From Pyramidobacter porci (GTDB taxonomy: Bacteria; Synergistota; Synergistia; Synergistales; Dethiosulfovibrionaceae), in contig NZ_VUNH01000003.1 in NCBI RefSeq assembly GCF_009695745.1, forward strand, positions 124,001-188,000: a DNA stretch of 64,000 nucleotides. Reading direction: 5' to 3'. Both the position numbers and the translations under genes were made by a program. This document shows positions 40,614 through 48,586 of this stretch, piece after piece. Each line of letters starts with the position of its first letter. Position 1 is the first letter of the stretch. Under the pieces are notes generated by a model, which made no database searches, was not told the origin of the DNA, and saw only the letters and a program-made list of their open reading frames with translations.

Positions 40614-41174
40614 ATGATACCGACACCGCAGGAGGCCTATGAACTGTTGAAAGAATACAACACGGGGGAGTTTCATCTCAAACATGGCCGTATCGTCGGC
40701 GATGTGATGCGCTGGTTTGCCGTCGACCAGGGATTTGGCGACGAGGCCGACTTTTGGCAGACGGTGGGAATTCTTCACGACCTCGATTTCGAAAAATATC
40801 CCGAGCAGCACTGTGTCAAAGAAGAAGAGATCATGCGCGAGCACGGCGTCGACGAACGCATAATTCACGCGACGACCAGTCATGGCTTTGGCCTGACGGG
40901 GATTGCCGCCCGACCGGAGCACCGGATGGAAAAAATCCTCTTCGCCGCCGATGAACTGACCGGTCTGATCGGCGCTGTGGCGGTCATGCGTCCCTCCAAG
41001 AGCGTGAGCGACCTCGAAGTGAAGTCCGTGAAGAAAAAATTCAAGGACAAAAGTTTCGCCGCTGGCTGTTCACGCGACGTAATCCGTCAGGGAACCGAGA
41101 TGCTGGGCTGGGAACTTGACGAACTGATCGGCAAAACAATAGAGGCGATGCGCGCCAGCGAAAACGCGGACTGA
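40614..41174 (+). CDS. HD-domain phosphohydrolase
   Basis: A 186-residue cytosolic protein. An H24-x-x-x-D type first ligand region (FHLKHGRIVGDVMRWFA) is followed by the HD pair H55-D56 (GILHDLDFEKYPEQH), a later histidine region (IIHATTSHGF) and KILFAADELTGLIGA with the last aspartate. This is the HDIG-like metal-dependent phosphohydrolase fold; a substrate (nucleotide or cyclic nucleotide) cannot be assigned. ATG 40614 has GGGGAGG upstream. Monocistronic, closed by a strong hairpin. Confidence 0.8.
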   Translation: MIPTPQEAYELLKEYNTGEFHLKHGRIVGDVMRWFAVDQGFGDEADFWQTVGILHDLDFEKYPEQHCVKEEEIMREHGVDERIIHATTSHGFGLTGIAARPEHRMEKILFAADELTGLIGAVAVMRPSKSVSDLEVKSVKKKFKDKSFAAGCSRDVIRQGTEMLGWELDELIGKTIEAMRASENAD

Positions 41175-41244
41175 AAAACGCGCTGAAAGGGCGAGAGGTC
41201 GACGCCCTTTTGTGAAGAACGAGCGCTTGCCGGCGTTTTAGTAA

Positions 41245-41281
41245 AAAATGAGCCGTCCTTCCGGAAGGGCGGCTCATTTTA
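41245..41281 (+). terminator. Terminator after the HD-domain gene
   Basis: A near-perfect 18-bp stem (41245-41262 with 41263-41280, with G-T pairs) with A- and T-run ends. Confidence 0.75.
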
Positions 41282-41310
41282 CCTCCTTAACGCTCTGATA
41301 CTACTCCTCA

Positions 41311-41455
41311 ATTAAAAGGCTGAACACAAGGGCGCTGCGAGGGAGTCCAGTCGCTCGAACATACTCGACTGCTGCGCAGTCTGCGCAACTCGCTTTGTGA
41401 ATCTCCCTCGCAGCGCCCGGCAAACTATGTCAATGCTTTTTATCAAGAAATAGTA
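41311..41455. repeat. Dispersed fold-back repeat, copy B
   Basis: The core (41345-41404) is about 85% identical to copy A. It is enclosed by a perfect 15-bp inverted repeat GGGCGCTGCGAGGGA (41330-41344) / TCCCTCGCAGCGCCC (41404-41418). The right arm to 41451 is the inverse of copy A's left arm. With the terminator at 41245-41281 and the rnpB promoter it explains most of the 41175-41591 gap; I see nothing in 41456-41550. Confidence 0.7.
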
Positions 41456-41556
41456 TGAGTGCGTTTATTATAACGTCTTTAAAAGCGAAATGGTTTCTGC
41501 CATCGGACTTCCCCCGGCAGGAGCGCCGCGTGGGAGCGTTGGCGGAAAATTGCGGC

Positions 41557-41585
41557 GTGACGCGAGCACGAAACGATGATATACT
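41557..41585 (+). promoter_or_regulatory. rnpB promoter
   Basis: GTGACG (41557-41562), 17-base spacer, TATACT (41580-41585), placed 7 bases before the start of the RNA. Confidence 0.7.
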
Positions 41586-41591
41586 TCAGAA

Positions 41592-41933
41592 CCGGAGTGG
41601 TCCTGATAGTCGCTGCCGTGCGAACGGGAGAGGAAAGTCCGGGCTCCACAGGGCAAGACGCTGGATAACGTCCAGTTGGCGCGAGCCACAGGAAAGTGCA
41701 ACAGAGAGCAGACCGCCCGGTTCCCGCACCGGGTCAGGGTGAAAGGGTGGGGTAAGAGCCCACCGGGCGACAGGCGACTGTCGTGCCTGGCAAACCCCGT
41801 CTGGAGCAAGATCGAATAGGGAGGGCCGAGGCTGCCCGCTGACCTCCGGGTACAGATCGCTTGAGACATGCAGCAATGCATGTTCTAGATAAATGACTAT
41901 CCCAGACAGAACCCGGCTTACGGGCCACTCCGT
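41592..41933 (+). ncRNA. rnpB: RNase P RNA
   Basis: About 342 bases. The universal core is directly visible: GAGGAAAGTCCGGGCTCC near the 5' end, the ACAGGGCA segment, the AGGGTGAAAGGGTGGGGTAAGAG region (as two short blocks), and the 3' signature ACAGAACCCGGCTTA. The termini pair through GGAGTGGTCC (41594-41603) and GGGCCACTCC (41922-41931), forming P1. It is the catalytic RNA that matures the 5' ends of tRNAs with the RnpA protein encoded at 16.9 kb. Ends are estimated to within a few bases. Confidence 0.95.
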
Positions 41934-42044
41934 CATTCCGTAAAAATATAAACAGCTTAAAAGTCCCATGTTACACAAATAATATTTTGAATTATCTGCA
42001 TTTATCCTGTAATTAATAATTCTAAGATTTCGATAATTTATCAT
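41934..42044. other. AT-rich block between rnpB and the mraZ promoter region
   Basis: About 110 bases that are mostly A and T (e.g. ATAATATTTTGAATTATCT, TAATTAATAATTC), in strong contrast to the surrounding GC-rich sequence. No open reading frame, tRNA or repeat is recognised in it. Confidence 0.6.
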
Positions 42045-42080
42045 GGATCTTCCCCAGCTTGGGGAAGATCCAATTTTTTT
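42045..42080 (+). terminator. rho-independent terminator downstream of rnpB
   Basis: A perfect 11-bp stem (42045-42055 with 42061-42071), 5-base loop, then AATTTTTTT. It isolates rnpB from the cell wall cluster. Confidence 0.9.
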
Positions 42081-42178
42081 GCTCTCGTTTTGTCGTCTTT
42101 TTCTTTGTTGGGGGTATAGCTCGTCAACAAATATGTCGAAGCTTCATTTTGCTACGATTGAGAGGATCTTTCAGCTTA

Positions 42179-42207
42179 TTGACCCTCCTCGAAAAAAACG
42201 ATATTCT
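42179..42207 (+). promoter_or_regulatory. Promoter of the division/cell wall cluster
   Basis: -35 TTGACC (42179-42184), 17-base spacer, -10 TATTCT (42202-42207). Predicted start near 42214. Confidence 0.75.
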
Positions 42208-42214
42208 GGCCACG

Positions 42215-42238
42215 GTGGAGTAAAGTGGTAGAAAGTGG
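42215..42238 (+). promoter_or_regulatory. MraZ operator (three GTGG repeats, 10-bp period)
   Basis: GTGG occurs at 42215, 42225 and 42235, each followed by six bases, and the last two are preceded by AAA (AAAGTGG). This matches the phased direct-repeat operators described for MraZ and lies between the -10 and the mraZ start, ideal for autorepression. Confidence 0.75.
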
Positions 42239-42249
42239 GGAAAATGGAC

Positions 42250-42681
42250 ATGTTCATGGGAAGCTACGACCATCGCATAGACAACAAGGGACGACTCGTC
42301 ATGCCGGCGAAGTTTCGTTCCCAGATGGGGGACACCGTGGTCTGCACGGTGGGCCTCGATAATTGTCTTGCCGTCTACCCCATGGACGCGTGGAACGTAT
42401 ATCTGCAGAAGCTCCAATCGCTGCCATTCACCAAGGGACAGGCCCGCCAGTTTATGCGCACGCTGCTTGGGGCGGCGGAGGAACTTCCCGTGGATGGGCA
42501 GGGACGCATTCTGCTTTCTGCAAAACTGCGCAAATATGCGCTGTTAAGCGACGCGGTCGTCGTCAATGGAGTCAACGATCATCTGGAAATCTGGAACAGC
42601 GAGAAATGGGCCGCCAGTAATGACGAAATGCTGGAGAACTTCACTTCCCTGGCCGAGGGGGTGTCGGATCTTGGAGTTTGA
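42250..42681 (+). CDS. mraZ: Transcriptional regulator MraZ
   Basis: A 143-residue DNA-binding protein with two AbrB-like MraZ repeats: MFMGSYDHRIDNKGRLVMPAKFR (short blocks of the first) and the second around ELPVDGQGRILLSAKLR. ATG 42250 is chosen over 42244 and GTG 42235 because family members begin MFMG and GTGGGG lies 9 bases upstream. It represses the cluster it heads by binding phased GTGG-type repeats, which are visible just upstream. It may also pair with rsmH; the two overlap by 11 bases. Confidence 0.95.
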   Translation: MFMGSYDHRIDNKGRLVMPAKFRSQMGDTVVCTVGLDNCLAVYPMDAWNVYLQKLQSLPFTKGQARQFMRTLLGAAEELPVDGQGRILLSAKLRKYALLSDAVVVNGVNDHLEIWNSEKWAASNDEMLENFTSLAEGVSDLGV

Positions 42682-43612
42682 GCACGTTCCCGTGCTCCTG
42701 ACGAAAGTCGTCGAGAGCATGGATCTCAAAGCCGACGCGTTGATCGTCGACGGCACGCTGGGATTGGGCGGTTATTCGGAAGCGTTTTTGAAGCGCTCTC
42801 CCCGGTGGAGGGTCATTGGCATCGATCGTGATGAACGGGCGCGAGACATCGCCCGTCAGCGGCTGGCCCCTTTTGGGGAACGTTTTTTGGCTCTCGACGG
42901 AGATTTTCGGAACATGAGAGAACTTTGCGCGTCTGTCGAGATTCAGACAGTTGACTGTGTGGTGCTCGATCTGGGCGTGTCGAATATGCAGCTGGCCGAC
43001 AGTCAACGCGGTTTTTCATTCCGCGAGGACGGGCCGCTGGATATGCGGATGAATCCCGCTGGAGGAGCTCGAGCGGCGTCGGAATTAGTGAATGAACTTT
43101 CGCGAGAATCTCTGACGGATATTTTTCGAAAGTACGGTGAAGAGCGTTTCGCCTGGAGCATCGCCGGCGAGATCGTCAAAGAACGGCTGAAAAGGCCGAT
43201 AGCGACCACGGCGGAACTGGTCGATGTGATCCGCCGGGGGATTCCCGCCCCGGTGATGCGCAAGATGAACGGCCATCCGGCGCGCAAGGTGTTCCAAGCC
43301 TTGCGGATTGCGGTGAACGACGAACTGGGCGCGCTGGAGCGGGGCTTGAGCGAAGCTTTTTCGCTCCTGGTAGAGGAAGGGCGGCTGCTTGTCGTGACGT
43401 ACCACTCGTTGGAGGACCGCATCGTCAAGCGGCGGTTTAAGGAGTGGAACGAAGAGGGGAAAGGCGTTCTGGAGCCGCGAAAGGGACAGGTTCCTGACGA
43501 CGAGGAAGTGGAACGCAACCCGAAGTCGCGTAGCGCACGGCTTCGCGGCTTTCTCAAGAAAAACATGTCGAACAAGGTGAAAGGGCGGATCGGACCATGG
43601 CGCAGGGTGTAA
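42671..43612 (+). CDS. rsmH: 16S rRNA (cytosine1402-N4)-methyltransferase RsmH
   Basis: A 313-residue SAM methyltransferase, likely from TTG 42671 (MEFEHVPVLLTKVVES) with GAGGGGG upstream, overlapping mraZ. Class I methyltransferase motif I is VDGTLGLGGYSEAFL; then IGIDRDERA, VVLDLGVSNMQLA, RGFSFREDGPLDMRMN, and the late VTYHSLEDRIVKRRF block complete the family signature. It methylates N4 of C1402 in the ribosomal P site. The 3' end overlaps ftsL by 16 bases. Confidence 0.96.
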   Translation: MEFEHVPVLLTKVVESMDLKADALIVDGTLGLGGYSEAFLKRSPRWRVIGIDRDERARDIARQRLAPFGERFLALDGDFRNMRELCASVEIQTVDCVVLDLGVSNMQLADSQRGFSFREDGPLDMRMNPAGGARAASELVNELSRESLTDIFRKYGEERFAWSIAGEIVKERLKRPIATTAELVDVIRRGIPAPVMRKMNGHPARKVFQALRIAVNDELGALERGLSEAFSLLVEEGRLLVVTYHSLEDRIVKRRFKEWNEEGKGVLEPRKGQVPDDEEVERNPKSRSARLRGFLKKNMSNKVKGRIGPWRRV

Positions 43613-43962
43613 GATATTCGAGAAGAAATTCCGGGAAGTTTGGACAGGCGTTAGTGATGTTCTTTATCACTTCAATTATGTGTCTGGGGCTTCTGTCGAT
43701 GCTGAGGAACGATTCTCAGCGGATGGATGAGGCTATCTCTGCGGTTCAGGGACAGCTGGATACGTGCGAGAAAGAATGCCGCGATCTGGAGCGCGAAGCG
43801 GCGGCCATGATGTCGCCCCGCGTGATCTATACTTATGCGGCCCATCAGCTCGGCATGACTCAGGTTCATCTGGCGGGCGCCGTCCGTCTGGATGGCGTCG
43901 GGCGCTCCAGCGGCACAAGGGCCGCTTCTCTGATCGGTTCGGAAGTCGTGTTGTCTCGTTAA
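43597..43962 (+). CDS. ftsL: FtsL-like cell division protein
   Basis: A 121-residue bitopic membrane protein in the usual ftsL position between rsmH and the penicillin-binding protein. A short basic cytoplasmic N-terminus, one hydrophobic helix (about 15-36, ALVMFFITSIMCLGLLSML), then a coiled-coil heptad segment (RMDEAISAVQGQLDTCEKECRDLEREAA). FtsL recruits FtsW/FtsI with FtsB and FtsQ at the septum. Sequence conservation of this family is low, so the name rests on topology, size and synteny. Confidence 0.8.
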   Translation: MAQGVRYSRRNSGKFGQALVMFFITSIMCLGLLSMLRNDSQRMDEAISAVQGQLDTCEKECRDLEREAAAMMSPRVIYTYAAHQLGMTQVHLAGAVRLDGVGRSSGTRAASLIGSEVVLSR

Positions 43963-44009
43963 TGATGATAATGGGGAATCGCTTTTGACGGAGAACGGGT
44001 GACGAGGAA

Positions 44010-45704
44010 ATGCCGGAAGGGAGAACGGGTGAGACGAAAAGAGAGCCGTGCTGCAGAAAAATTCAGTGGTGTCTCGTCTTTATCGTGATGGCCTGGTATC
44101 TGGCCGCGCTGGTGAAGGTCCATATTTACCCGGATCGTCGGGCGGCCGAGCAGCTCGCCAAGCAATATCAGCAGAACGAGCGCAAGGCGATGGACCGGGG
44201 CAGCATCTATGACGGCCGCGGCGAGCCGCTGGCTCTCTCCGTTACGACATACAGCGTGTTTCTCGATCCGGGAGTGGAAGGTTTTGAGCCCGGCAGTCTC
44301 GACAATCTGGCGCCTTATATCGGCAAGGTGAAAGTGCAGGCCCTGGGCAAAAAATTGGATCGTCGCTTTTATTGGATCAAACGTTATCTTGAGCGCAGCG
44401 AAGCAGAAGAGATCGTAAAGAACTGCGGCAAGGGATTTTACATCAGAGAGGAACGCAAACGGATCTACCCGAAGGGAAATATGCTTTCACACCTGCTGGG
44501 ATTCTGCGATCAGGACGGCTGGGGGCTTGCCGGCATCGAGCTGATGTGGAACGGCACGCTGGTGGTTCCCGAAAAAATGCACACGAGTTACCGTGGCGCG
44601 CCGGCGGCCGTGGACGTGACGCAGGGGGCGAAGTCCCACAGCGGAAAGCAGGGATTGTACCTGACCATCGATTCTGAAATACAATATGCAATAGAGCGTT
44701 TTCTTGGCGCTCAAGCCGCCGAGATCAAGGCTCCCTGGGCGGCGGGAATTTGTCTGGAAACGAGGACCGGCGCCATCAAGGCCATGGCCAGTTATCCCGT
44801 TTTCGATTCAAACAATCGTTCTACATTCAAGAATCTGAAAGCCTTGAGCAACAATGCCGTAAACCGGGTGTACGAACCGGGGTCGACCTTTAAACCCATT
44901 ATGGTCGCCATGGCGCTTGAACAGGGAAGAGTGAAACAGGGCGATTCATTCCGTTGTCCCGCGCATTTGAAGGTGGCCGACGGTTATATCAGCGATTCCC
45001 ATCCGAAGGACAACGGCGTCATGAAGGTGGCACAGATCATCGAAAAATCGTCGAACGTGGGCATGGCCCAGATCGGCATGAAAATGCCTCCCTTCAGTAC
45101 GTATGAGGAAATGCGCTCTTGGGGGATCGGTTCCCGCACGGGCATCAAACTGAACGGTGAGGAAGTGGGGCTGTTGCCGACGGCTGACAAGTGGTACGGG
45201 ATCACTCCGGCGAACGTCGCCATCGGGCAAGGTTTCGCGGTGACGCCGCTTCAGCTTGTCACGGCTTTCAACGCTATCGTCAACGACGGCGTGCTCCTCC
45301 GTCCTTATCTGGTGCGTTCGGCCGTCGACGGCGAAGGGCATCAGGTGTATCACTCCGAACCGATGGAGGTGAACCGCGTCGTCTCGCCGCGAAATTCCAA
45401 ATGGCTTCGCGGCGTCCTGCGCCAGGTAGTGGTCAGCGGCACGGGCAAACCGGCCGACAGCGAGCTGGTCCACGTAGCCGGAAAAACCGGTACCGCTCAG
45501 GTTGCCCGGAACGGGAAGTACGTCAAAGGGCTTTACAATTCGTCCATGATCGGCTTCTGGCCCGCGAACGATCCTGAGTATACCATGCTGATCGTTTTCG
45601 GCGATGTGACGGGCAGTTTGTACTACGGCGGTCCCGTCGCCGGTTCGGTTTTTAAAAAAATTGTCGACGAAGTGGAACGTCTGAAGGGCATCGGAGTCAA
45701 GTAA
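44010..45704 (+). CDS. ftsI: Septal peptidoglycan transpeptidase (penicillin-binding protein 2/FtsI)
   Basis: A 564-residue class B penicillin-binding protein. One N-terminal transmembrane helix (about 20-38) precedes the pedestal domain (RGSIYDGRGEPLALSV near 53-68). The transpeptidase domain shows the active-site serine S292-T-F-K295 in YEPGSTFKP, the SSN motif in IIEKSSNVGMAQ and the KTGT box. FtsI cross-links septal wall and partners FtsW, also encoded in this cluster. The length is typical. A PASTA domain is absent. Confidence 0.94.
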   Translation: MPEGRTGETKREPCCRKIQWCLVFIVMAWYLAALVKVHIYPDRRAAEQLAKQYQQNERKAMDRGSIYDGRGEPLALSVTTYSVFLDPGVEGFEPGSLDNLAPYIGKVKVQALGKKLDRRFYWIKRYLERSEAEEIVKNCGKGFYIREERKRIYPKGNMLSHLLGFCDQDGWGLAGIELMWNGTLVVPEKMHTSYRGAPAAVDVTQGAKSHSGKQGLYLTIDSEIQYAIERFLGAQAAEIKAPWAAGICLETRTGAIKAMASYPVFDSNNRSTFKNLKALSNNAVNRVYEPGSTFKPIMVAMALEQGRVKQGDSFRCPAHLKVADGYISDSHPKDNGVMKVAQIIEKSSNVGMAQIGMKMPPFSTYEEMRSWGIGSRTGIKLNGEEVGLLPTADKWYGITPANVAIGQGFAVTPLQLVTAFNAIVNDGVLLRPYLVRSAVDGEGHQVYHSEPMEVNRVVSPRNSKWLRGVLRQVVVSGTGKPADSELVHVAGKTGTAQVARNGKYVKGLYNSSMIGFWPANDPEYTMLIVFGDVTGSLYYGGPVAGSVFKKIVDEVERLKGIGVK

Positions 45705-45719
45705 GAGGAGTGCGTGACC

Positions 45720-47219
45720 ATGGATCGGCGATTAAAAAGAGGACTTGAAGATCTGAAAAATGCTGGGCTTCTGACAGATATCGGCGGTGACTGGAACAAA
45801 ATACCGGCGGACTGCACCCTGAAAAGCGACTCCCGGACCGTCGGCCCGGGAGATATTTTTGCTTGCGTCGTAGGGCTTCATGCGGACGGGCATCGTTTCA
45901 TCGAGCAGGTGCTGAAAGCCGGTGTGTCGTATCTTTTGATTCAGCGCCCTGTGTCGGGACTGCCGATCCCTTGGATCCAGGTAACCGACGTCCGGGCGGC
46001 GATGGGATATATCGCCGCGGCTTTGAACGAAGAGCCGTCTGAAAAGATGAAAATGTTCGCCGTTACGGGAACGCAGGGCAAAAGCACCACCAGCTACATG
46101 GTGCGCAGCATTCTGCAAAACTGCGGCGTCAAATGCGGCCTGCTGGGAACGATCGTTTACGACGACGGTTCCGCGTCTGTGCTCGCCGACCGCACGACGC
46201 CCGAGGGCAGCGAAATTCAGCAGTTCTTGAAAAGCATGGTCGAGAACGGCTGCCAGGCCTGTTCCATGGAATGCTCCTCGCACGGCATCGTGCAGGGACG
46301 TCTGAGCGGATGCGTTTACGACGGTGCCGTTTTCACCAATCTGACGCCCGAACATCTCGACTTTCACGGGACGATGGCGAATTACTACGAAGCCAAGGCG
46401 ACGCTGTTCCGCAAATATCTGAAGCCGGGCGCGGCCGTGGCGCCGAACGCCGCCAGCGAATACGGCCGCCGTCTTGCGGCCGAGTTTCCGGAGGCCATGA
46501 CCTGGGCTCTCGAAGCTCCGGCCCGCCTGCAGGGGACGAATGTAAAGCTCGATATCGACGGGAGCGAATTCGACCTGACCCTCGACGGGCGAAAGATGGG
46601 GCGCGTTCATATCCCGCTTTCGGGGCGCTATAACGTGGAAAACGCGCTTGGCGCGGCGGCCGTCTGTTTAGCCGAAGGCTGCGACGAAAAAAAAGTCGTC
46701 GCAGGTCTGGCTCTCATGCCTCAGGTGCCCGGACGCATGGAACGCCTGAATCTCGACAACGGCGTGCGCGTCGTCATCGATTACGCGCACACGGCGGATG
46801 CGCTGAAAGCGCTGTTGGAAACGCTGCGCCCGTTGACCGAAGGACGACTCGTCAGTCTCTTCGGGCACGGCGGCGACCGTTTCGCCGGGCATCGTCCGTT
46901 GCTGGGGCGGGCAGCGGCGCAGAAAGCCGATCGGATCTTCGTCACCATGGACAACCCGCGCACGGAAGATCCCGTAAAAATCGCCGAACAGATTATGGCG
47001 GGCATCAAAGAAGTTCGCGCCGACGATTGCTGGTCCATTGAACTTCCTCGAGACGCCGCGATCCGCAAGGCGCTGGACTGGTGCCGCCGCGGCGATCTGC
47101 TGGTGCTCTCCGGCAAGGGGCCGGAAGCGTATCTGGAAATCAACGGTGTCAAATATCCTTACAGCGACCGGTCGGTCGTCGAGGGCTGGAGCTGCGAGAG
47201 GGGAGTGAAGATCCGGTGA
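45720..47219 (+). CDS. murE: UDP-MurNAc-tripeptide ligase MurE (meso-DAP type)
   Basis: A 499-residue Mur ligase. ATG 45720 lies 9 bases from AGAGGAG; GTG 45714 would be only 3 bases away. Features: P-loop TGTQGKSTTSY, the ECSSHGIVQGRL segment with carbamylated-lysine-type chemistry, TPEHLDFHGTM, and D411-N-P-R414, the motif that selects meso-diaminopimelate in MurE. It adds the third peptide residue to the wall precursor in the cytosol. The DNPR reading predicts DAP-type peptidoglycan. GTGA overlap with murF. Confidence 0.95.
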   Translation: MDRRLKRGLEDLKNAGLLTDIGGDWNKIPADCTLKSDSRTVGPGDIFACVVGLHADGHRFIEQVLKAGVSYLLIQRPVSGLPIPWIQVTDVRAAMGYIAAALNEEPSEKMKMFAVTGTQGKSTTSYMVRSILQNCGVKCGLLGTIVYDDGSASVLADRTTPEGSEIQQFLKSMVENGCQACSMECSSHGIVQGRLSGCVYDGAVFTNLTPEHLDFHGTMANYYEAKATLFRKYLKPGAAVAPNAASEYGRRLAAEFPEAMTWALEAPARLQGTNVKLDIDGSEFDLTLDGRKMGRVHIPLSGRYNVENALGAAAVCLAEGCDEKKVVAGLALMPQVPGRMERLNLDNGVRVVIDYAHTADALKALLETLRPLTEGRLVSLFGHGGDRFAGHRPLLGRAAAQKADRIFVTMDNPRTEDPVKIAEQIMAGIKEVRADDCWSIELPRDAAIRKALDWCRRGDLLVLSGKGPEAYLEINGVKYPYSDRSVVEGWSCERGVKIR

Positions 47220-48586
47220 GACTGAGTCGATTGGCGTCGCAGGCCGGCGTGACGGTGAAGGGAACCGACCCCGAGCTGCCTCTGGTCATTCGGGTGGACA
47301 GCCGCGAAACGCAGAAAGGCGAAGGCTTTGTGGCGCTTCACGGCACCAAGGTCGACGGGCACCGCTTCATTCCCGACGTGCTTGCGAAGGGGGCCTCGCT
47401 GATCGTCTGCGAGGCGGCGGCATATCAAGAGGAATGGAGCTCGCTGTATCCCCAATGCGCTTTTGTCCTGACGCCGGAACGCTGCGAATTCGGCCTTGCC
47501 TCTTTGGCCTCGGCCTATCTGAGATCGCTGGAGCATCTGCGCGAAACGATTGCCATCACGGGCAGCGTCGGAAAAACTTCCGCGAAAAACGATACGAAAG
47601 CTCTTTTGGAAGATTATTTTAAACTTCACGTTGCCGGAGGCAACTATAATACGCTCATCGGCTGTGCCGTGACGGTGCTGGCCGCACCGACAGACACGGA
47701 AGTCATGCTGTTGGAAATGGGCGCCAATCATCGCGGGGAAATCGCCGCGATGGTGAGTTATCTGCCGCCGACGATCGCTGCGATCACCGAGGTGGCGCCG
47801 GCCCATCTGGAAAGTTTCGCTTCCCTTGAAGGCGTGCTTCAGGCCAAATCGGAAATTTTGGCGTCGAAAAATCTGCGCTGCGCCGTGATCAACGGCGACA
47901 ACGAAATGCTCTGTACGCGCGCCGAAGAGTTGGGACTGCCGGAAGTAATCCGTTTCGGCCGTTGCGGCGAAGTGCTCTTTGCCCGCGAGCGATTGAGCTG
48001 GGAAAAAGATCATTTTACGGTGCGCGCGATCCTGACGGGGCTGGACGGTTTGTCGTTCAACCTTTCTCTGCCGTTGGCCGGCGTGCATCAGCTCTATCCG
48101 CTCTGCTGCGCCATCGCCATCGCGGGGCGTCTGGGACTTTCCAGCCGCGAGATCGCGGCGTCGTTGCCCAAGTGCCGCAACAGCGCCGGACGCGGCGAAG
48201 TGCGTCTGTCCGAAAGCGGCGCGGCGATTCTCGACGAATGTTACAATGCCAGTCCAGCCGCTGTGAAAGCGTCTCTGGCCGCCATGGACTCCGCCGACAT
48301 CCCGGGGCGCCGTTTTTTGATCCTCGGCGAAATGCTGGAGCTGGGAACGGCGTCAGTTTCGGAACACGGCAGGATCTTTGAGCGGGCGCTTCAAGTCAGC
48401 GACCTGCTGTATCTCTTCGGCGAAGAATGGAAAAACGTCGAGGGGGCGGCGGATTATTACTACGACTCCATCGATGCGCTGATCGAGGCGGTGGATAGGA
48501 CGCGGCCGGGCGAAGGCGACGTGATTCTCGTCAAGGGCTCGCGCGGCAATCATCTCGAACGCGTGGTCAAGGCGCTTGAATTATGA
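47216..48586 (+). CDS. murF: UDP-MurNAc-tripeptide:D-Ala-D-Ala ligase MurF
   Basis: A 456-residue Mur ligase; GTG 47216 overlaps the murE stop and has AGGGGAG upstream. N-terminal recognition domain with RVDSRETQKGEGFVAL, P-loop TGSVGKTSAKN, EMGANHRGEIAAM and the C-terminal ILDECYNASPAAVKASL and LVKGSRG segments. It adds D-Ala-D-Ala to complete the pentapeptide. D-Ala-D-Ala ligase itself (ddl) is not in the cluster. Confidence 0.95.
   Translation: MRLSRLASQAGVTVKGTDPELPLVIRVDSRETQKGEGFVALHGTKVDGHRFIPDVLAKGASLIVCEAAAYQEEWSSLYPQCAFVLTPERCEFGLASLASAYLRSLEHLRETIAITGSVGKTSAKNDTKALLEDYFKLHVAGGNYNTLIGCAVTVLAAPTDTEVMLLEMGANHRGEIAAMVSYLPPTIAAITEVAPAHLESFASLEGVLQAKSEILASKNLRCAVINGDNEMLCTRAEELGLPEVIRFGRCGEVLFARERLSWEKDHFTVRAILTGLDGLSFNLSLPLAGVHQLYPLCCAIAIAGRLGLSSREIAASLPKCRNSAGRGEVRLSESGAAILDECYNASPAAVKASLAAMDSADIPGRRFLILGEMLELGTASVSEHGRIFERALQVSDLLYLFGEEWKNVEGAADYYYDSIDALIEAVDRTRPGEGDVILVKGSRGNHLERVVKALEL

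Noticed and set aside
41455-41742. Open frames over the RNase P RNA
   Set aside because: The segment matches the conserved RNase P RNA core and paired ends; the frames are accidental.
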